DNA of 64,000 nucleotides from Rotaria sordida (GCA_905250125.1 CAJNOL010000683.1:1-64000), one strand, 5' to 3'. Positions 22,536 to 37,000 are shown, numbered from the stretch's first letter. A program made the numbers and translations. The notes: a model not told the origin generated them from the letters alone.

Positions 22536-22720
22536 TAATTAACGCGCGAAGATAGACGATTTATTTCAAGGAAAACATTGCTTAGACAAATACAACAAAA
22601 AGCTTATTGATTGATTAAAATAAATGTGTATATGTTTAATGTCTGTCAAGAAAAATAAAATTCATGAAAAGACTAGACAAGATTCACAACAACAAAGTTT
22701 TTTTAAAATTTAATATTGAT

Positions 22721-25700
22721 TCATTTCATTCCACTTGATGGTCTTGGTCGTTCATCTTCACCTTGTCCATAACGTAGTGATGTATGACTTTGATAATAAG
22801 GCTTATTTGTTGTAGCAGGTAGATCTGTAAGTAAACTTTGTGTAGGTGTTTGACGTTCTGAATTATTTCCTTCAAGTTCATTACGAATCATTTTTTCTAA
22901 ACGTTCATGTCTATCTTCTTTACTCAGATGATCATCCTAAAAGAAAAATATTATTAATATTTTTATTTAAATTTTTCGAAATTTATTTTTCATTTACTTC
23001 AGAAATAGTATTTAAAATTTTTGTTAAAGCATCACGACGTTTCATTTTACTCTTTTCTAATCCTTCCAATTTTGTTAAAACATCATCAATCTATATTAAC
23101 AAAAAAAAAACAAAAACAGAAACATTTTTCTTTTATGTATTTAAATACATGAATATCTTTACTCTTGCAACAATAGTTCCAATTGAATATTCCATTCGAT
23201 CAATACGTCGTACTACAATTGCAAATTCATCATATGTTATACGATTTGCATCATTATTTTCATTTCCATTTTGATCTTTTACATTAGATTGTCTAAATTC
23301 ATTAAATTTTATCATTCAATTAAAAAATTAAAATATTTTTATTTACTTTGTAGCTTGTGATTCATTTTCTAAACCTTTAATATCCATATTTATATTATTT
23401 TCTAATGTAGTAAGATCAGATTTAAAATGAAGTTGTTCACCACCACGAAGTACTCGATCACCATCAACATCATAACGTGAAAAAACATTTTCAATTTCAA
23501 CATCTGTATAACCACGAGCTTTTAAATCACGACGCCATTCATCGAACTAAATTCAAATAAATTATTGTTTTTTACTTCTTTATTTAAATTTATTTTTACT
23601 TACTTCAATGACTCCATCTTTATTAAGATCAGCACTTTTTAATGCATTTTTTATATCAATAATACGCTATAAGAAAATAAAATAAAAAAAGACAAGAATT
23701 CGAATCTTAAAACAAACGATTAAAAACTTACATCTCGTTTAACATGTAAACGTTCAAGCATTTTTTCATAAGATTTTTTAAAATAATCACCTAATTCAAA
23801 TTCAGATTTTTGTGTTGACATATCACTTTTAACTTCCGAATATGTATCATTAATAATAGCCAAAAACATATTCAATAATACGAAAAATACAAAAAAGACA
23901 TATGTCAAAAAGAATATTGGACCAAGAATACGATGTGCTTCCAAAATTGCTTAACAAGAAAGAAAAACAAACAGATTAATCATATTCAAAAAAGAAAAAC
24001 AAACAATCAAAAAAATCTATTTTACCATTGAAATCAAAATCTCCCAAAATAATACGAAATAATGTAAAACTAAAAATTTCGAAAAAAATCATTTTCTTTT
24101 TTTTGTTTGTATTTTTTCAATACTTGTTCAACTTACATTGATATTGCAAATGTTTTATAATCATCAACCATTGTACCAAATAATAAATAACCCAATTGTG
24201 CATATGCCAAAAATACAATCATAAACATAACACTAAAACCAAGTACATCTTTTGCACATCGTGATAATGTTGTTGATAATTGTGTCATCGTTTTGTTGAA
24301 TGATACATATTTAAATATCTAAATACAAAGTTACCCATATTAATAATCATTTACATTTTAAACCTGACAGCGTTTCTACAAGTCTATCTAATTTGATTTA
24401 TGGTAGCTATAAGCTTAGTATTATCAGTTTAGAGTAATGCAACTCGCAGGCCAAGTTCGCGTATAAGGTATAGATGTGAAAAGTAACTCATTAAATACAT
24501 AGTTTACTGGTCGTTCTATTAAACTATCAATGATATGTTAGAAATAATGCAATCTACAGGTCAGATTCCCATACCCGTTAAGTACTCTAGATCAGTTCGA
24601 ATGTGATAGTGCGTAAGCATGCATCTAACCCAAAAGAAAAGATTTCAGGCTTGGCTATAATACATTTACACGCAGCGGAACAAATAATACAAAAACCAAA
24701 GGTCTGTAGGCATACTAAAAACAATCGACAATGATCAGAAATACTCGAATCTGAACTATAGAATGTCTCCACAATAACCCATATACCTCAAGAAACATCT
24801 AGGTAAATAACCGACACTGTCTGAACTGGTTGGATAGCTTCCAAATTTGAACCCCGGATCAAAGTTCGGGTTTGGTGCATGCCTAGTAGTATCTGATAGA
24901 ATGTAGTTTAGTATAGATAAGCTTGTGAGAATTTGTTCAAGTCTAGTAATATTGTCCTGATTAAGTCATGGATTTTCTATCATTATTCGATTCAATCAAA
25001 ATAATAGAAAAAATTGATTTCTGGTTGACTTTGGAAAAAAAAAACTTATAATTCTACAAATTATTATTTTATAAAATGTCTAAAGTTGCTTACTTTAATC
25101 CATGCAATAAAAACAGTAAATGCAATAATATTATTAAATTGTGTTTGCCAATAAGTAAGAAATTCAAAATCAGCAAAAATCTTTTGATTTTTTAATAAAT
25201 CATCAAGAATTTGTCCAACTTTAATTTGACGATAAACATTAAATGCAATACAAATATATGAAATTAAAATAATAACTACATCAAGTACATTCCAAACTGT
25301 TTTAAAATAACGAAATTTAAAACGTGCTATCTAAAATAATAAGAAATTTTCAATTTCTAAAATTAAAAATTTAATTTTTTTTTTAGCATACTTCAATAAT
25401 TTCTTCAACTGTATAATAAATCGTAAAAATAACAAATAAAATTTCACATGCTAATACAAAATAATCCATTGATGAAACATACTAAAATTATAAATATTTT
25501 TTTCTTTTGTTCATTTTAAAAATAATTAATTCTTACACGAATTAATTTAACTGTTGTAAATGTTTTTGATGGTACAGCTCCACCTGATGCTGGAAATTCT
25601 ACAGTTAATTTAATTTGACAAAATAAATTTATATTTGCATTATAAACTGTAAAATCAAGAAAAACAACACGTGTACCACGATCAAGCCATAAATTATTAT

Positions 25701-28249
25701 TAAGACTATTAAGTTCTGCTTTAGCATCATTATAATTAACTGTTAAATCTTGTACAAAACCACCACCATCATATCGAGATATTAAACCACTTGTTGATGA
25801 ACCACGAAGTTCCGATGATGTTTTATAATGCCAACTGAAAACAAAAAAAAAAGATTTTATGAATATTAAAAACAATAATAAATATTTATCTTACGCTGAT
25901 GATGTTAAATTATCATTTTGTGGTTCATAACTACTATGATCTTCTTTACTACTACTGTATGATGCATAACATTCATGAATTGTTGATCGAAATTTTTTAT
26001 GAACAATACAAGAATCATTTGTTACCTAAAAAAACAAAATGAATCAATAAATAAAAATTTTTCATAGAAAATGAAAATATTTACACGAAGTTGTCGAAGT
26101 CGAGGTAAACCGAGAATTTTATTTTCAAATAAAACATAACCGTATTGATCATCTGTTAAACTGTCACCATTATACCATTTTTGATTAAATAAACCATCGA
26201 GAATAGGTCCATCCATAACCTAAAAATTTATATTTGTTTAGAAATAAATTGTAGAAATTTATCTTACATTCCAGAAATCTTCAAAATTTGCAATATCATC
26301 AAATGCTGGTTGATCACCAATACCTTGAACTTTTTGTTCAGTAAGAACTGTACGTAAAACCGTAGTAAAATAATATGTTTTTGTTGATGTCATTCCAAAT
26401 GTAACTTTAAATAGAAAGATCAATACTTACAATAATATTCATTAAAGACCAAAAATAGAACGTGTCTTATTTATTAATATTTTAAAAATAAATATATTTT
26501 TTCGTAATTGATTTTTTTTTGTTCAACATCTAGAGAATATTCGAAACCTCGGAATAGTGTTGAACCTCTTTTCGATATTTTTTTTTTCGTATAATTTAAT
26601 CAAACAAGGCTGTCGTCAAGTCTGATCTTTCAATCGGCGTTCTTTTATAATGGTTTTCTTTATTATAGTCTAAGCATAAATTGGTTTCATCATACATTAA
26701 AAAAAATTTCAATCCCCAATGAGCGGCTACACTTACGAAGGAGCATTCTCAAATGTCGGACACCGTTCGACCTCGTAGACCCCTTTGAGACTAAGAATGA
26801 CGTAAAAAGAATCCAGAATTTCGCGAATAAGACTTTCTTCAACTCAACTATGAATTAGATATAGATTTTAAAAAATTCCTATCGACTACATTAATGAGTG
26901 TAAGCTATGATATATATATTCGAACAATATTAGCTTCAGCTCTCACATATATCCGATATTTATATTGTTTCGTGGTAACTTGCGAAAGTCTATCATACTT
27001 TTGTCATTGGCGAAAGTCTTACTGGCGAAATTCCGACCACCTGTCGAATCCATTGTCTATTACTGAAGAGTTATGACGGTTTTACTGAATTCATCTGTTA
27101 GAGCAAGGCATTTCTGAAAATATCAAAATAAAGAATTTTATTCTGAAATATTGCCTATAGATAGAGCTAATAATCATTAAAAACTTTTAAAATTTTCAAA
27201 GAGAACAAATATGTCACTCTCGTGATATTTAGTTTCTAAGCAACAGCAGCTTCCTACAAAAGGATGCAATAGTCAGATCCGCTTGAAAGTTGAACACATC
27301 GAGAATGACACGTTTATTCTTTTTGAAACTTTCGGAAATTTTCAATTATTATCGACTCTATCTATACGTAACATTCCAAGACAAGATTCTTCATTTTTGA
27401 TATTTTTGAAAATGTCTTTCTCTGATAAAAGAATTCAGTAAAACAGTCAAAACTCTTCAGTAGTAGACCATAGGCTCGAATCATTTTTTGGGCTGTTTTT
27501 AGTCTTATAAGGATCTACACATAGTCATAATATCAAATCAAATGGCGTCCAACAGTTGTGGACATTTCTTCATCAGTTTTGCACGCTATCACTTCCGATC
27601 TAGCATGGTATACTTAGAGATTGACAAAAAAAATATTATTTATGAAAAAATGATATAGTCTGAAATGTGAGAATTTCCAAGTCTCATATCGCAGTTAATG
27701 ATGTAAATAACGTGACAATATAAAATAATTCTCGTTTCTTATTTGTTAATAGAAAATTATATGGTAAATAGGTTTTTTTTTTATTAATATGAAAAGTTGA
27801 ATATCGATAAAAGAAAAATTTTGTTGTGTACTTACTTATGCATAAAATAGTAATAAAGATCAAATAGATGATAAGTTCTCGTAGTGTTGTTTTCACATAT
27901 AAATCTTTGTTTTTTCCAAGATCTTTTTCTGTTTGTCGTGTTGCCCAAAGTGCTAAATTTTAATCATAAAAATCAATATTTTAAATAAAAACATACAAAA
28001 AAAAAGTAAATAAATCAAATATTTACATCGAATACCACGAAGCATAGTTCGACCAATGTTATTTCGTGTAACTGGATCATGTCGAAATGGTTCTGGATGT
28101 AAACGATTCTTTTTTTCATCATCCGGTTTAACAATAAAAATATTTGAACCCATCGGACTTGGTTCATCACTATTTTTTCCTCCTGTTGGTTCTTCATCCA
28201 AAGCCGAATTCGTCGACGAATTTGGTTTTGTATCTTTTTTAGTGCTCAT
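22721..28249 (-). CDS. PKD2: Polycystin-2 (full-length, 837 aa)
   Basis: Sixteen exons (minus): 28249-28027, 27952-27836, 26404-26268, 26219-26085, 26025-25895, 25834-25537, 25481-25392, 25330-25094, 24318-24137, 24069-24026, 23949-23732, 23666-23604, 23546-23347, 23292-23163, 23090-22998, 22936-22721. The lengths sum to an intact frame. Landmarks in order are: TM1 ([15 protein letters not shown]), TOP domain with [33 protein letters not shown] and [10 protein letters not shown]2 at [13 protein letters not shown]4-S5 near [18 protein letters not shown], filter ILGDFDF, and S6 [16 protein letters not shown]. Then come two EF-hand loops ([24 protein letters not shown]) and the coiled coil around [13 protein letters not shown]. 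This is the orthologue-like member of the pair. The 1.4-kb intron between the TM1 and TOP exons carries the repeat shared with the paralogue. Confidence 0.95.
27150..27575. repeat. Intronic repeat, copy 2 (full-length polycystin gene)
   Basis: Homologous to 21140-21560 in the same orientation and at the same intron position of the paralogous gene (between the TM1 exon and the next TOP-domain exon, phase 1 in both). The internal inverted repeat is also present (TAATAATCATTAAAAAC near 27168; TTTCAATTATTATCGA near 27338). Confidence 0.75.
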
Positions 28250-31069
28250 ATCAATACTTACTCTATAACACTTGTAGGTGTAATGTTTGAAATTAGACTT
28301 CTCACAACTATTTCTTGTATGTTAACACACTCTATCTCCTTTGAGAAATGTCGTTTTTTCTACATGATAGTAAATTAGTTTTTTTTTTTTGTTTTTTATT
28401 TTCTCTGTCTCCCTCACGCTCTCTCTCTCTATATATATTTTTCATCTAACACTTTCCCACCTTCGAGTGCGTCTTAATAATAATAAAAAAGTACCATCAA
28501 GAGAATATGTGAGAAAAGAAAAGAAATTATTTTTCCAAAGATTGAAGACGACCTAGGTTGAACAAAACTACATCCGACATGTTCAAGTATTGACGTCAAT
28601 AGAAAATGAATGTGAAAAAAAATGCAACGCTGACAATTCCTTTGTGTATTTTTTTTTTGAAAAATATTTATCGTGATAAAATATCAAGAAAAATAAAAAT
28701 TCTTTTCTGTTTTTTTTCTTTTTCTACTGTTTGTCGATTCATTTGTTTGTCAATTATGAAGAAAAAAAATAGATATTTTAAAAATGATATTAACTAAAAC
28801 ATTCTCTAGTTTAATATTACATAACTAAACAAGATATTTAAAGTCTAAAATAAAAAGAAAATAACATAAAAGTACACTCTTTGGAAAACTAATGTCGAAT
28901 AAACATTAAAACATTTTATATGTGATAAAAAAATAATATAATTTTGATGAATTGAATATTCTTGAACAACACTTAAACGAATTGCTTTTTGTTTCCTGTA
29001 AAAATTATAAACGAGAAAATAATTAATAAGTTTAATGCTTTTTTTTTTAAACATATTATCATTTATTTTAAATTTATTGACTAAATGATGTGTGCTAAGA
29101 TTTTTTTTTGTTCTTTTTTCATGCTCTATAATTTAAAAAATTTAATGGTTCATTAATCATTATCAAAGAAAAAACATTTTGATAACAGAATGTTATTTTA
29201 ATATGCAAAATAATTCGTATTATCATTTAAGAAAAAACAAAACCATGAAAAAACACAGGTATACAAAAATTTGCAAGTCAATATTATCCTTCATCAAAAG
29301 ACAAGACACGACCAAAATCAAATACATTTATCAACAAATAGATAAATTCGAAGTTTTAAATGTACGGATATTCACAATAGGACGAATGACAATAATTAAA
29401 TCACAAGTGCATGATAGTCATCGTCTGATCAAATATTCAACATGATTTTTCAAGAAAAAAAAACGAATTGATATTTATTTTTTTATCGAAATAAAACTAT
29501 AAAATTTATAAAACGATACTATTTAAGAAAAAAAAAACTATCAACCTTCTGTTCTTTATATATTAATATTCTCCTTGAATATTTCGTTTATTTGAATGAG
29601 TATGTCAATTTTATTTTAAAAGATAACGTGAAGTGTTCGCATGATGCAATGTGGTTTTACTAGTTTTATAGTACGCGCTTTTTTTCTACTAGGATAAAAA
29701 TAAAAAAAAATTTGAATTATCTTCTTCATATCTTATTGGAAATGAAAAGAAAGAAGGAGGTTATTTCTTTATCATGTGTAAATACAACGAAGTGAAATTT
29801 AATCTTCACGTCCTCATGGAATAGCATGCATGTAAAGAAGACCTATGAAATGAATTATGTGCTTGATTGCTAATGTGTATGAATTCTTGTCATCGTCAAT
29901 TAAATCTGTCTTTCAACTTTATCTTTTAACTATAAATGCAACAACACAAGAAAAGAAAGGTTGTCCCTTTTTATCGATTGATGACACAAAAGAGAAAAAA
30001 AAAAGAGAACAAGAAAGTAACGATTTCGTCGTTATACTGTGAATCTATTTGCTTTTTTTCTTTACTTTTTTCTCCTCTCTTTTTTCGATCCCTTTCGTTT
30101 TTCAAATTTTATCTATTTGCTTTACGCGTGCTTCTACGATATGCGTCCATCTACTTGTGGTTTTGTTCTCATACTTTGTGTTTTATATATTCATCTCATC
30201 ATGTACAGATCATAAAAAATCATTCATACTATATTATCTATTGAACAAAAAAAAACTACTAGTGCTATTTTAACATTTATTCTTATGCATTACATCATTT
30301 TGTTTTACTAAGGTATGTGTATGTGACGAACGAATATAGGTGTTCTATCTAGACTTTTTAATCTTCTAAAGTAAGTAGTCAGGAATATGAAAAATATCGT
30401 TTTCAAATTCGAAGATGATGTGCGACGCACAAGTCACACAAAATACCTGCATATTAGCATTGAAATATGAAGGTTGAACTTATGATGAGGTATAACCATA
30501 TTCTATATTAGTGTTTTATTCTAAATTCCAAGATAAACATGTTATATTGAAGATGTAGGTAAGAGACAAAAGTGTAAGTGTATGTGATGCAATCATTATT
30601 GCAAAAATGTGTGTGTGTGTGTATGACGTGATCATCTTACATTCTCTTTATTTCAGAAAAGAAAAAGAAGAAAAGATGATCGTATATATACAGTTAAAAA
30701 CGAAAAGAACAAAAGAAATCGATTATCTTCGAATTTTTCTTCACGAAAAAGAAGGAAAGAACGAATAATAAATACATTTCAAGCATGTTTCAATGTGATG
30801 GCATTGACTTCTCTTTATGATGAGGAACAAAAGAAATATATCTGTCATAGTCCTTGATTAATAAATCTAAAAGAGCAATAAATCGAGTCACGGATAAGAT
30901 AGAAAATAAAAATATATATGAAAGTAACATTTTAGAGCATTTGTAAGTAATAAGTTCGTATGTCGAAAAAGAAAATCGATTTCATTGTGTTCAATCAAAA
31001 AAAAAAAAATTGTTTTTATTGAATTTGTTTTTTTTATTTTGGATTTGGTACATCATCAAACAATATATC
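28250..31069. other. 2.8-kb divergent intergenic region (PKD2 / innexin)
   Basis: No exon supported. It contains CT-rich and TA-rich tracts (about 28405-28440), a GT run (about 30608-30622) and several low-complexity frames without domain content. The promoters of PKD2 (near 28250) and the innexin (before 31070) must lie here. Confidence 0.6.
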
Positions 31070-32570
31070 ATGAACGATATATTGGACTTTGCGAAGAAAT
31101 TTGGTGCTGGCAAACATCATGCAGCACGTAATGATGATGTATTTATTGATCGACTTAATCATAGATATACAGTAACAATGATTATAGTATTTGCAGCTAT
31201 TGTTACAACTCAGCAATATTTTGGTTCACCTATAACATGTTGGGTAAGTTATTTGATTTCTATTTTATTAACTAATTTTCTTTGATCGATTTAGGTACCT
31301 GCTCAATTTACGGGTGGTTATGAAAAATATGCTAATGATATATGTTGGATAATGAATACATATTATGTTCCAATGGAACATGACATACCACACGCTGAAA
31401 CAACTCGATATGAACGTGAGAAAATTTGTGTTTGATTTATATTTAGTAAAATATTCTTATTTTTTTATTTGAAATTAATATTTAGGTATGCTTAAATATT
31501 ATCAATGGTCACCATTTATTCTTTTATTTATGGCACTTTGTTTTTATTTTCCACGTATGCTTTGGAGAGCATTAAATCATAAATCAGGTTTAGATATAGA
31601 AAAATTAGTTGATCAAGCTATGAAACAAGAACAACAAGCTAAACCAGATGAAGAACGAAAGAAAACAGTCGAACATATCGTTAGTGCGATACGTGTGTAT
31701 ATTGAAAACCGTTATACGTCTTTAAACCAACATCATATTCATCCACAAAGTTTTCCTCAAAAATTTTGGTATTTTGTAACATTTTGGCGTCATCGTCATT
31801 TAAGTGCATACATAGTTCTATTATTTACATTTGTTAAATTCCTTTTTCTTATGAATTCCCTAGTACAAATATTTCTTTTAAATGCTTTTTTGGGTAATGA
31901 ATATCATTTATTTGGTTTTGAAGTCATTACTAAATTTCTTCGTGGTCTTGATTGGGGTGAATCAAAACGATTTCCACGTGTTACATTATGTGATTTTCAT
32001 ATACGTGAAGTTGGTATTGTACATCGTTATACAGTTCAATGTGTTTTACCAATTAATTTATTCAATGAAAAAATTTTTCTTATACTTTGGTTTTGGATTT
32101 TGCTCTTAGCTGCATTCAATATTGGGGATTTTATATCGTGGCTTTTACGTATTATACGTGTTGATAGTCGTTCAGCTTATGTACGACGAAAATTAGCTAT
32201 GCGTATTACTAATAAACCTATTGATTATGAGGAATCTACTAGTCAAGAACCAGCAAAAGGGAATGAAAAACAGATAAGTAAAACTTTTGTTCGTGATTAT
32301 TTACAAGAAGATGGATGTTTTGCACTTCGACTTTTGGCGCGTAATGGACAAGATATTATTGTAGGTGAAGTAATTGATGCATTATATGATCATTACCGTA
32401 AAACCTATATTGCCGACCATTATAATTCTGATCGTTCAATAAGGAATTCAAATGGATTATCGCATATTGTTCAACATACTACATCATATCGATCTACAAC
32501 TTCTACAAAACCACCATACGATACACCAAATAATGATAATGAAGGACGACAGTTAATAGACAGAACATAA
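31070..32570 (+). CDS. Innexin gap-junction protein, 459 aa
   Basis: The exons are 31070-31243, 31295-31415 and 31486-32570, with small GT-AG introns and matching phases. It has the four-helix innexin plan: TM1 (VTMIIVFAAIVTTQQYF), first extracellular loop with two cysteines (PITCW and NDICWIMNTYYVP), the signature YYQWSPFILLFM leading into TM2, a cytoplasmic loop, TM3 (LSAYIVLLFTFVKF), second extracellular loop with cysteines in VTLCDFHIREVG and YTVQCVLPIN, TM4 (FLILWFWILLLAA), and a polar C-terminal tail ending near GRQLIDRT. Innexins form gap junctions and pannexin-like hemichannels in protostomes and cnidarians. The family signature is usually YYQWV; Ser replaces Val here. The start is the ATG followed by NDILDFAKKFG; a longer frame upstream uses a non-ATG codon. 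Confidence 0.95.
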
Positions 32571-34094
32571 TGATGACTTTGAATCTCTTGTTTTATGCGA
32601 CACATGTGATATCTNNNNNNNNNNAATGAGTAAATTTTCTCTATTGAATTTATTGACAAAAATAATTATTGATTGCCAAAAAAATTTGCTTTTGTTCTTT
32701 ATTTCAAGATTTCAATGAATATGTGTATGATTAAGAATCATATCATTCTTCAATTGACATTTGAAATATAGACAACAAAATTCAATAGATGATACCTTGA
32801 AAAAAAAATCACATCTAAGTTATAGAAGTTTCACATGTCAAATGGCCTTCTTTTTCTTTTTTCATTGACATATTTATAAGCTAATGTGTTTTTTCAAGGC
32901 AAACAAAAGTTTTAAGACAAAAAAATTAAATTTAGTAAAAGAGACTTATCATAATTTCTTCATTTTATTAATTAAAAAATTTTTTCAGAGGTATTGTTTA
33001 GAAAAAAAAATAAAAATAATAAAAACCTCACTACATAAATTGTCTTATCATTATTAGATTTTTTTATAGTTCATTAGTCAAATGTTTGACTTCAATAGAA
33101 AAAAAAAAATATATGTGTAATTTATCGAAATGAAACAATATGTGATCAAATACTTGATAAATATTTTGCATAAAATATATTTATGACTTCAAAGAAAATT
33201 GTTCTCATAAAATAAATTACTGCATTTCACTAGTTTATTAGAGCAATATGATTCAAAAGCATACAAATGACATGAAAAAGTCACATTGAATTTCATAATT
33301 ATCCTACATTGAAAAACTATACTTTCAAGGTTGATATTTGGTTTCTTACTTCTACATAGACAGGATCATTATAATGAGACCATATCATGAAAGATTTCTC
33401 TTCAAAAAACAAAAAAACAAGACAGAATTTTAATAAATAGACTAAAATTGTATACATCTTCATATATTTATTTAAACCATCGTCTTTTCTTATATACGCA
33501 ACAGCAAAGAAATATAACAAACATACATATACGACATTCTCCAATCTACTATCTTTCAAACTCAAGAAAAAGAACACAAATGCGAATATAGATAACTCAG
33601 AAAAAAAAAATTTTTTGTTTTTTTTTTCTCTTTTAACACTGGTACGCATCGACTAGGAAGAATAATACGCGTACATTATAAAAAATACACTGCCCCCAAA
33701 TTAAAAACTTAAAATCATTCACGATAGAGAAGAAGAAGAAAAAGAACAAATGACCAGAAGAGACGACAATTAAAAAAAAAAGAAAAGAGTGTTTATATAT
33801 ATATATATATACACATTCTTGGATAATAACAAATATTAAAATACAGCTCATTCTTGGATTCACCTAGACGAAGAAAAATATATATATATACGATTGCGTC
33901 ATTCTCACAAAACAAACAACAATAATAATAATAATAAAACACAATATATTGCGCTACAAGAAATCACGACAAAGAAAAAAAAAAAAAAAGAAAACATCAA
34001 TCACAAGAGAAAGACTTGCTTTGGCTGTTCATCATGATCATTGATTTTTCCCTTTCACTTATTAATACTGTTCGAATTATTTTATGACTAGTAA
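32571..34094. other. Convergent intergenic region with an assembly gap
   Basis: This lies between the 3' ends of the innexin (+) and the zinc-finger gene (-). It contains an N run at 32615-32624, TA repeats (about 33798-33811, 33879-33890) and AAT runs (about 33922-33937). Frames here are low complexity and no gene is supported. Confidence 0.6.
32615..32624. other. Assembly gap (10 N)
   Basis: Ten unknown bases just downstream of the innexin stop. The true gap length is unknown. It affects only the 3' untranslated region. Confidence 0.95.
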
Positions 34095-37000
34095 TTAGGC
34101 ATGAACAGGTGATGGTACATTCGTTAATAAATTACGTGTTGATGGATGATGATCTTCTTCATCATCATCCTCATCGTCATCATCATGTTCTTCATCTTCA
34201 TCATCATCAACATCTTCTTTTTTTGACATATTAACAGGTTCTAAATCATCATCATTTGATGAATTTTTTTCAGTAGATGATTTAATTATTAATTGAGAAC
34301 GATTTATTGGTTCTAATTTAACTTTATTTGGTATAAATATTTCATTATGTTGTTGTTGACTTGTTAAACAATTTGAAAATAATGGTTTTGTTACTGTCGT
34401 TGTTGTATTTGTTGAATTTAATGTCGATGATGATGATGATGATGTTGGTGTTATATTATTATTATTATTATTATTATTATTTGCTGTTCTAGAACGATGA
34501 CTTGAACGTAGATGAGAATACCAATCTTTTGGTATAGGAAATGTTTGATTACATAACTCACAACGATGTGGTCGTGTACCAGAATCATGAGTTTTAACAT
34601 GACTATTAAAATTACCTATCGTTCGATAACTCTTTAAACATAATGGACATGCATATGGTTTTTCACCCTAAAATAAACGAAATTTTTTATAAGACGTTTT
34701 TTTAAAAATTTATTAATTATTTCAATCAAAAGCAAAAACTTCTTTGTCAGACAAATGTTTAAAGTTTATTGTTTCTTTTCCTCACATATACTGTTTAAAA
34801 AAATGTAATAAATTTTGTATTAATATTTATATAAAATTTAATCAAATATGTCTTTTACATTTTTTTCTCTTATCTATCAATAAATTGATAACTAAGTATC
34901 TTAACCATATTTCTATAAAAATACACATATATGAATAATATTCTTGACTTATTCTATTTTTTTTTCGTATATATTCTCAAATCTTTAATTTAATTTATTT
35001 TCATTGAAAATAAAAATATCAAATGGTAATAATTTATTCTTCGAAAAATATTTAATTACTAACTTTATAGATATTTAGTTGTTATTAATTATTTTATATC
35101 TATATATAGCATTCTTTTAATAACAAAGAAAAAGTATTTGGGAATCAACCGTTATTCGTATAATTTAACTCGATATAACTTTGAAGAATTAATCAATTTG
35201 CTCAAGTATTAGGAAATGTCAAGATAAGAGAAAAAAGATCAATGTAATTAAAGTTCTACTCTATATTTAACTTACTGTATGAATACGAACATGAATTTGT
35301 AGATCACCTGAATTTGTAAAACGTTTTTCACAATAAGTACTAAATAAAATGAAAAGTATAAAAATTTATAATTTTCTATTTTCCTTTTTTTTTTTTTTTA
35401 CCATGGATATGGTTTATCATTTGTATGTCGTCGAACATGAATTTGAATGTTTGTAACAATTTTTTCACATAAACTACATTGATATTTTTTTAAATTACCT
35501 AATTGTTTAGCCATAAAAATTTGTTTTTGACCTGTTTGATTAATAGCTGTTATTGTTAAACCTTCAGCTGTTGGTGTTGCTAATATTGATGATGGTAAAT
35601 TTTTATTAACATTTGGAATAGTTGCATTGATATTATGTCGATGTATACTTGAAGTTGTATTTGAACTATCATTACTTACATCACCTATTGATAAATCATC
35701 TTCATCAATTGAAGGTGATGGAATTGTTGAAGAAAGTATATTATTTGTTGTTGTTACTTCTAATGTTGATAGTTTTGTATGACGTCCTCCAAGTGTCTTT
35801 TTTTGATCTTAATAAAATATATAAATAAATATTTGTTGAAAAGAAAATTAAAAATAGGTTGTTTTTTTTTCACAGCAAACATGCTGTGAGATATTATAGG
35901 CATTATTCAAAACTCATGCACTCTTACCTCATCCTTTATAATTATGAGATGAATGAAAGAATTTGATTGAAAAAACAAACAAATAAAAATTTCTAAAATT
36001 TAAAAACTTACTATGATTGGAATTGTAATCATTGATACCATTGGAAAGATTTAGATTATTATTGCCAACATCGGTAAGTGTATCCGTTCCCTATGAATCA
36101 AGGAGAAAAAATTCTTTTATTTATTTTTTCATATATTACGTACAGATAATAAGGAAACAGCAATACGTTCAATATGATTGCCTTTCACCGAGTTGAATGG
36201 TCGACTGTTCGAAGAAGTTGAACCGGATATGGTTGTTAAAGAAAGTGGAGTAGGTTTATCATTTATTGGTATATCAGTTAAAATCTTCGGTTTAAGAAGA
36301 TTAATAGAATTGTATGATTCATTGGCTGATGTATCTAGATCATTTGTTAAACGTTTAAATTTTTTCTTTGGATTTGTTTTTTCAGATTCAATTATTTGAT
36401 GTGGTTTTCGTCGAGGACTTGTTCGTTTAGTTGGTAATAATAATGAAGTTTTTGTTTCTTTTTGTTCATTATTATCGTCATCATCATTATCATCATCATC
36501 ATCATGATTATTATGATTTGGTGAAGGAATTTTAACAATTAATTGTACACCACCAGTTGATTTTTTTGTATTAATATGATTATTTATTGTTTGATCGATA
36601 TGTTTTGGTGCACCTTTACGTTTTGATTGTCGTTTTGGTATAATAATTTTTTCTTCTTCGGATTGTTCTTTTATTTCGGATAATTTTTGGTGTTGTTGTT
36701 GTTGATTTTCTTTAATTAATTTTTGTGAAGAATTTTGTATTTGTTTATCTAATTGATAATGAACTATTTGAGATGTTTTACGAAATTTTAAACGAAGATT
36801 TTTTTGTGTTTGTTGAAATGTTCGAAATGCTGTATCAAGTTTATTAAGTGATGCAGCACATGTACCACAAACAACACGTGAATAATGATTAATAGAATTA
36901 TTTTCATTTATATTATTTTCATTTTCAGGTAAACGAATACATAAATAACGAACAATAAGATCACGATAACGATAAGGACGTCGTTTATATATATTATATA

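Noticed and set aside
24319..25093. ORF 24587-24772 and possible extra exon in a PKD2 intron
   Set aside because: Flanking PKD2 exons join in phase without it, and the sequence shows no polycystin similarity.
29179..29445. 88-codon plus-strand frame between PKD2 and the innexin
   Set aside because: Lys/Ile-rich chance-like sequence, no domain, no conserved feature visible.
30608..30625. GT run considered as a telomere-like or regulatory repeat
   Set aside because: Ordinary short dinucleotide microsatellite.
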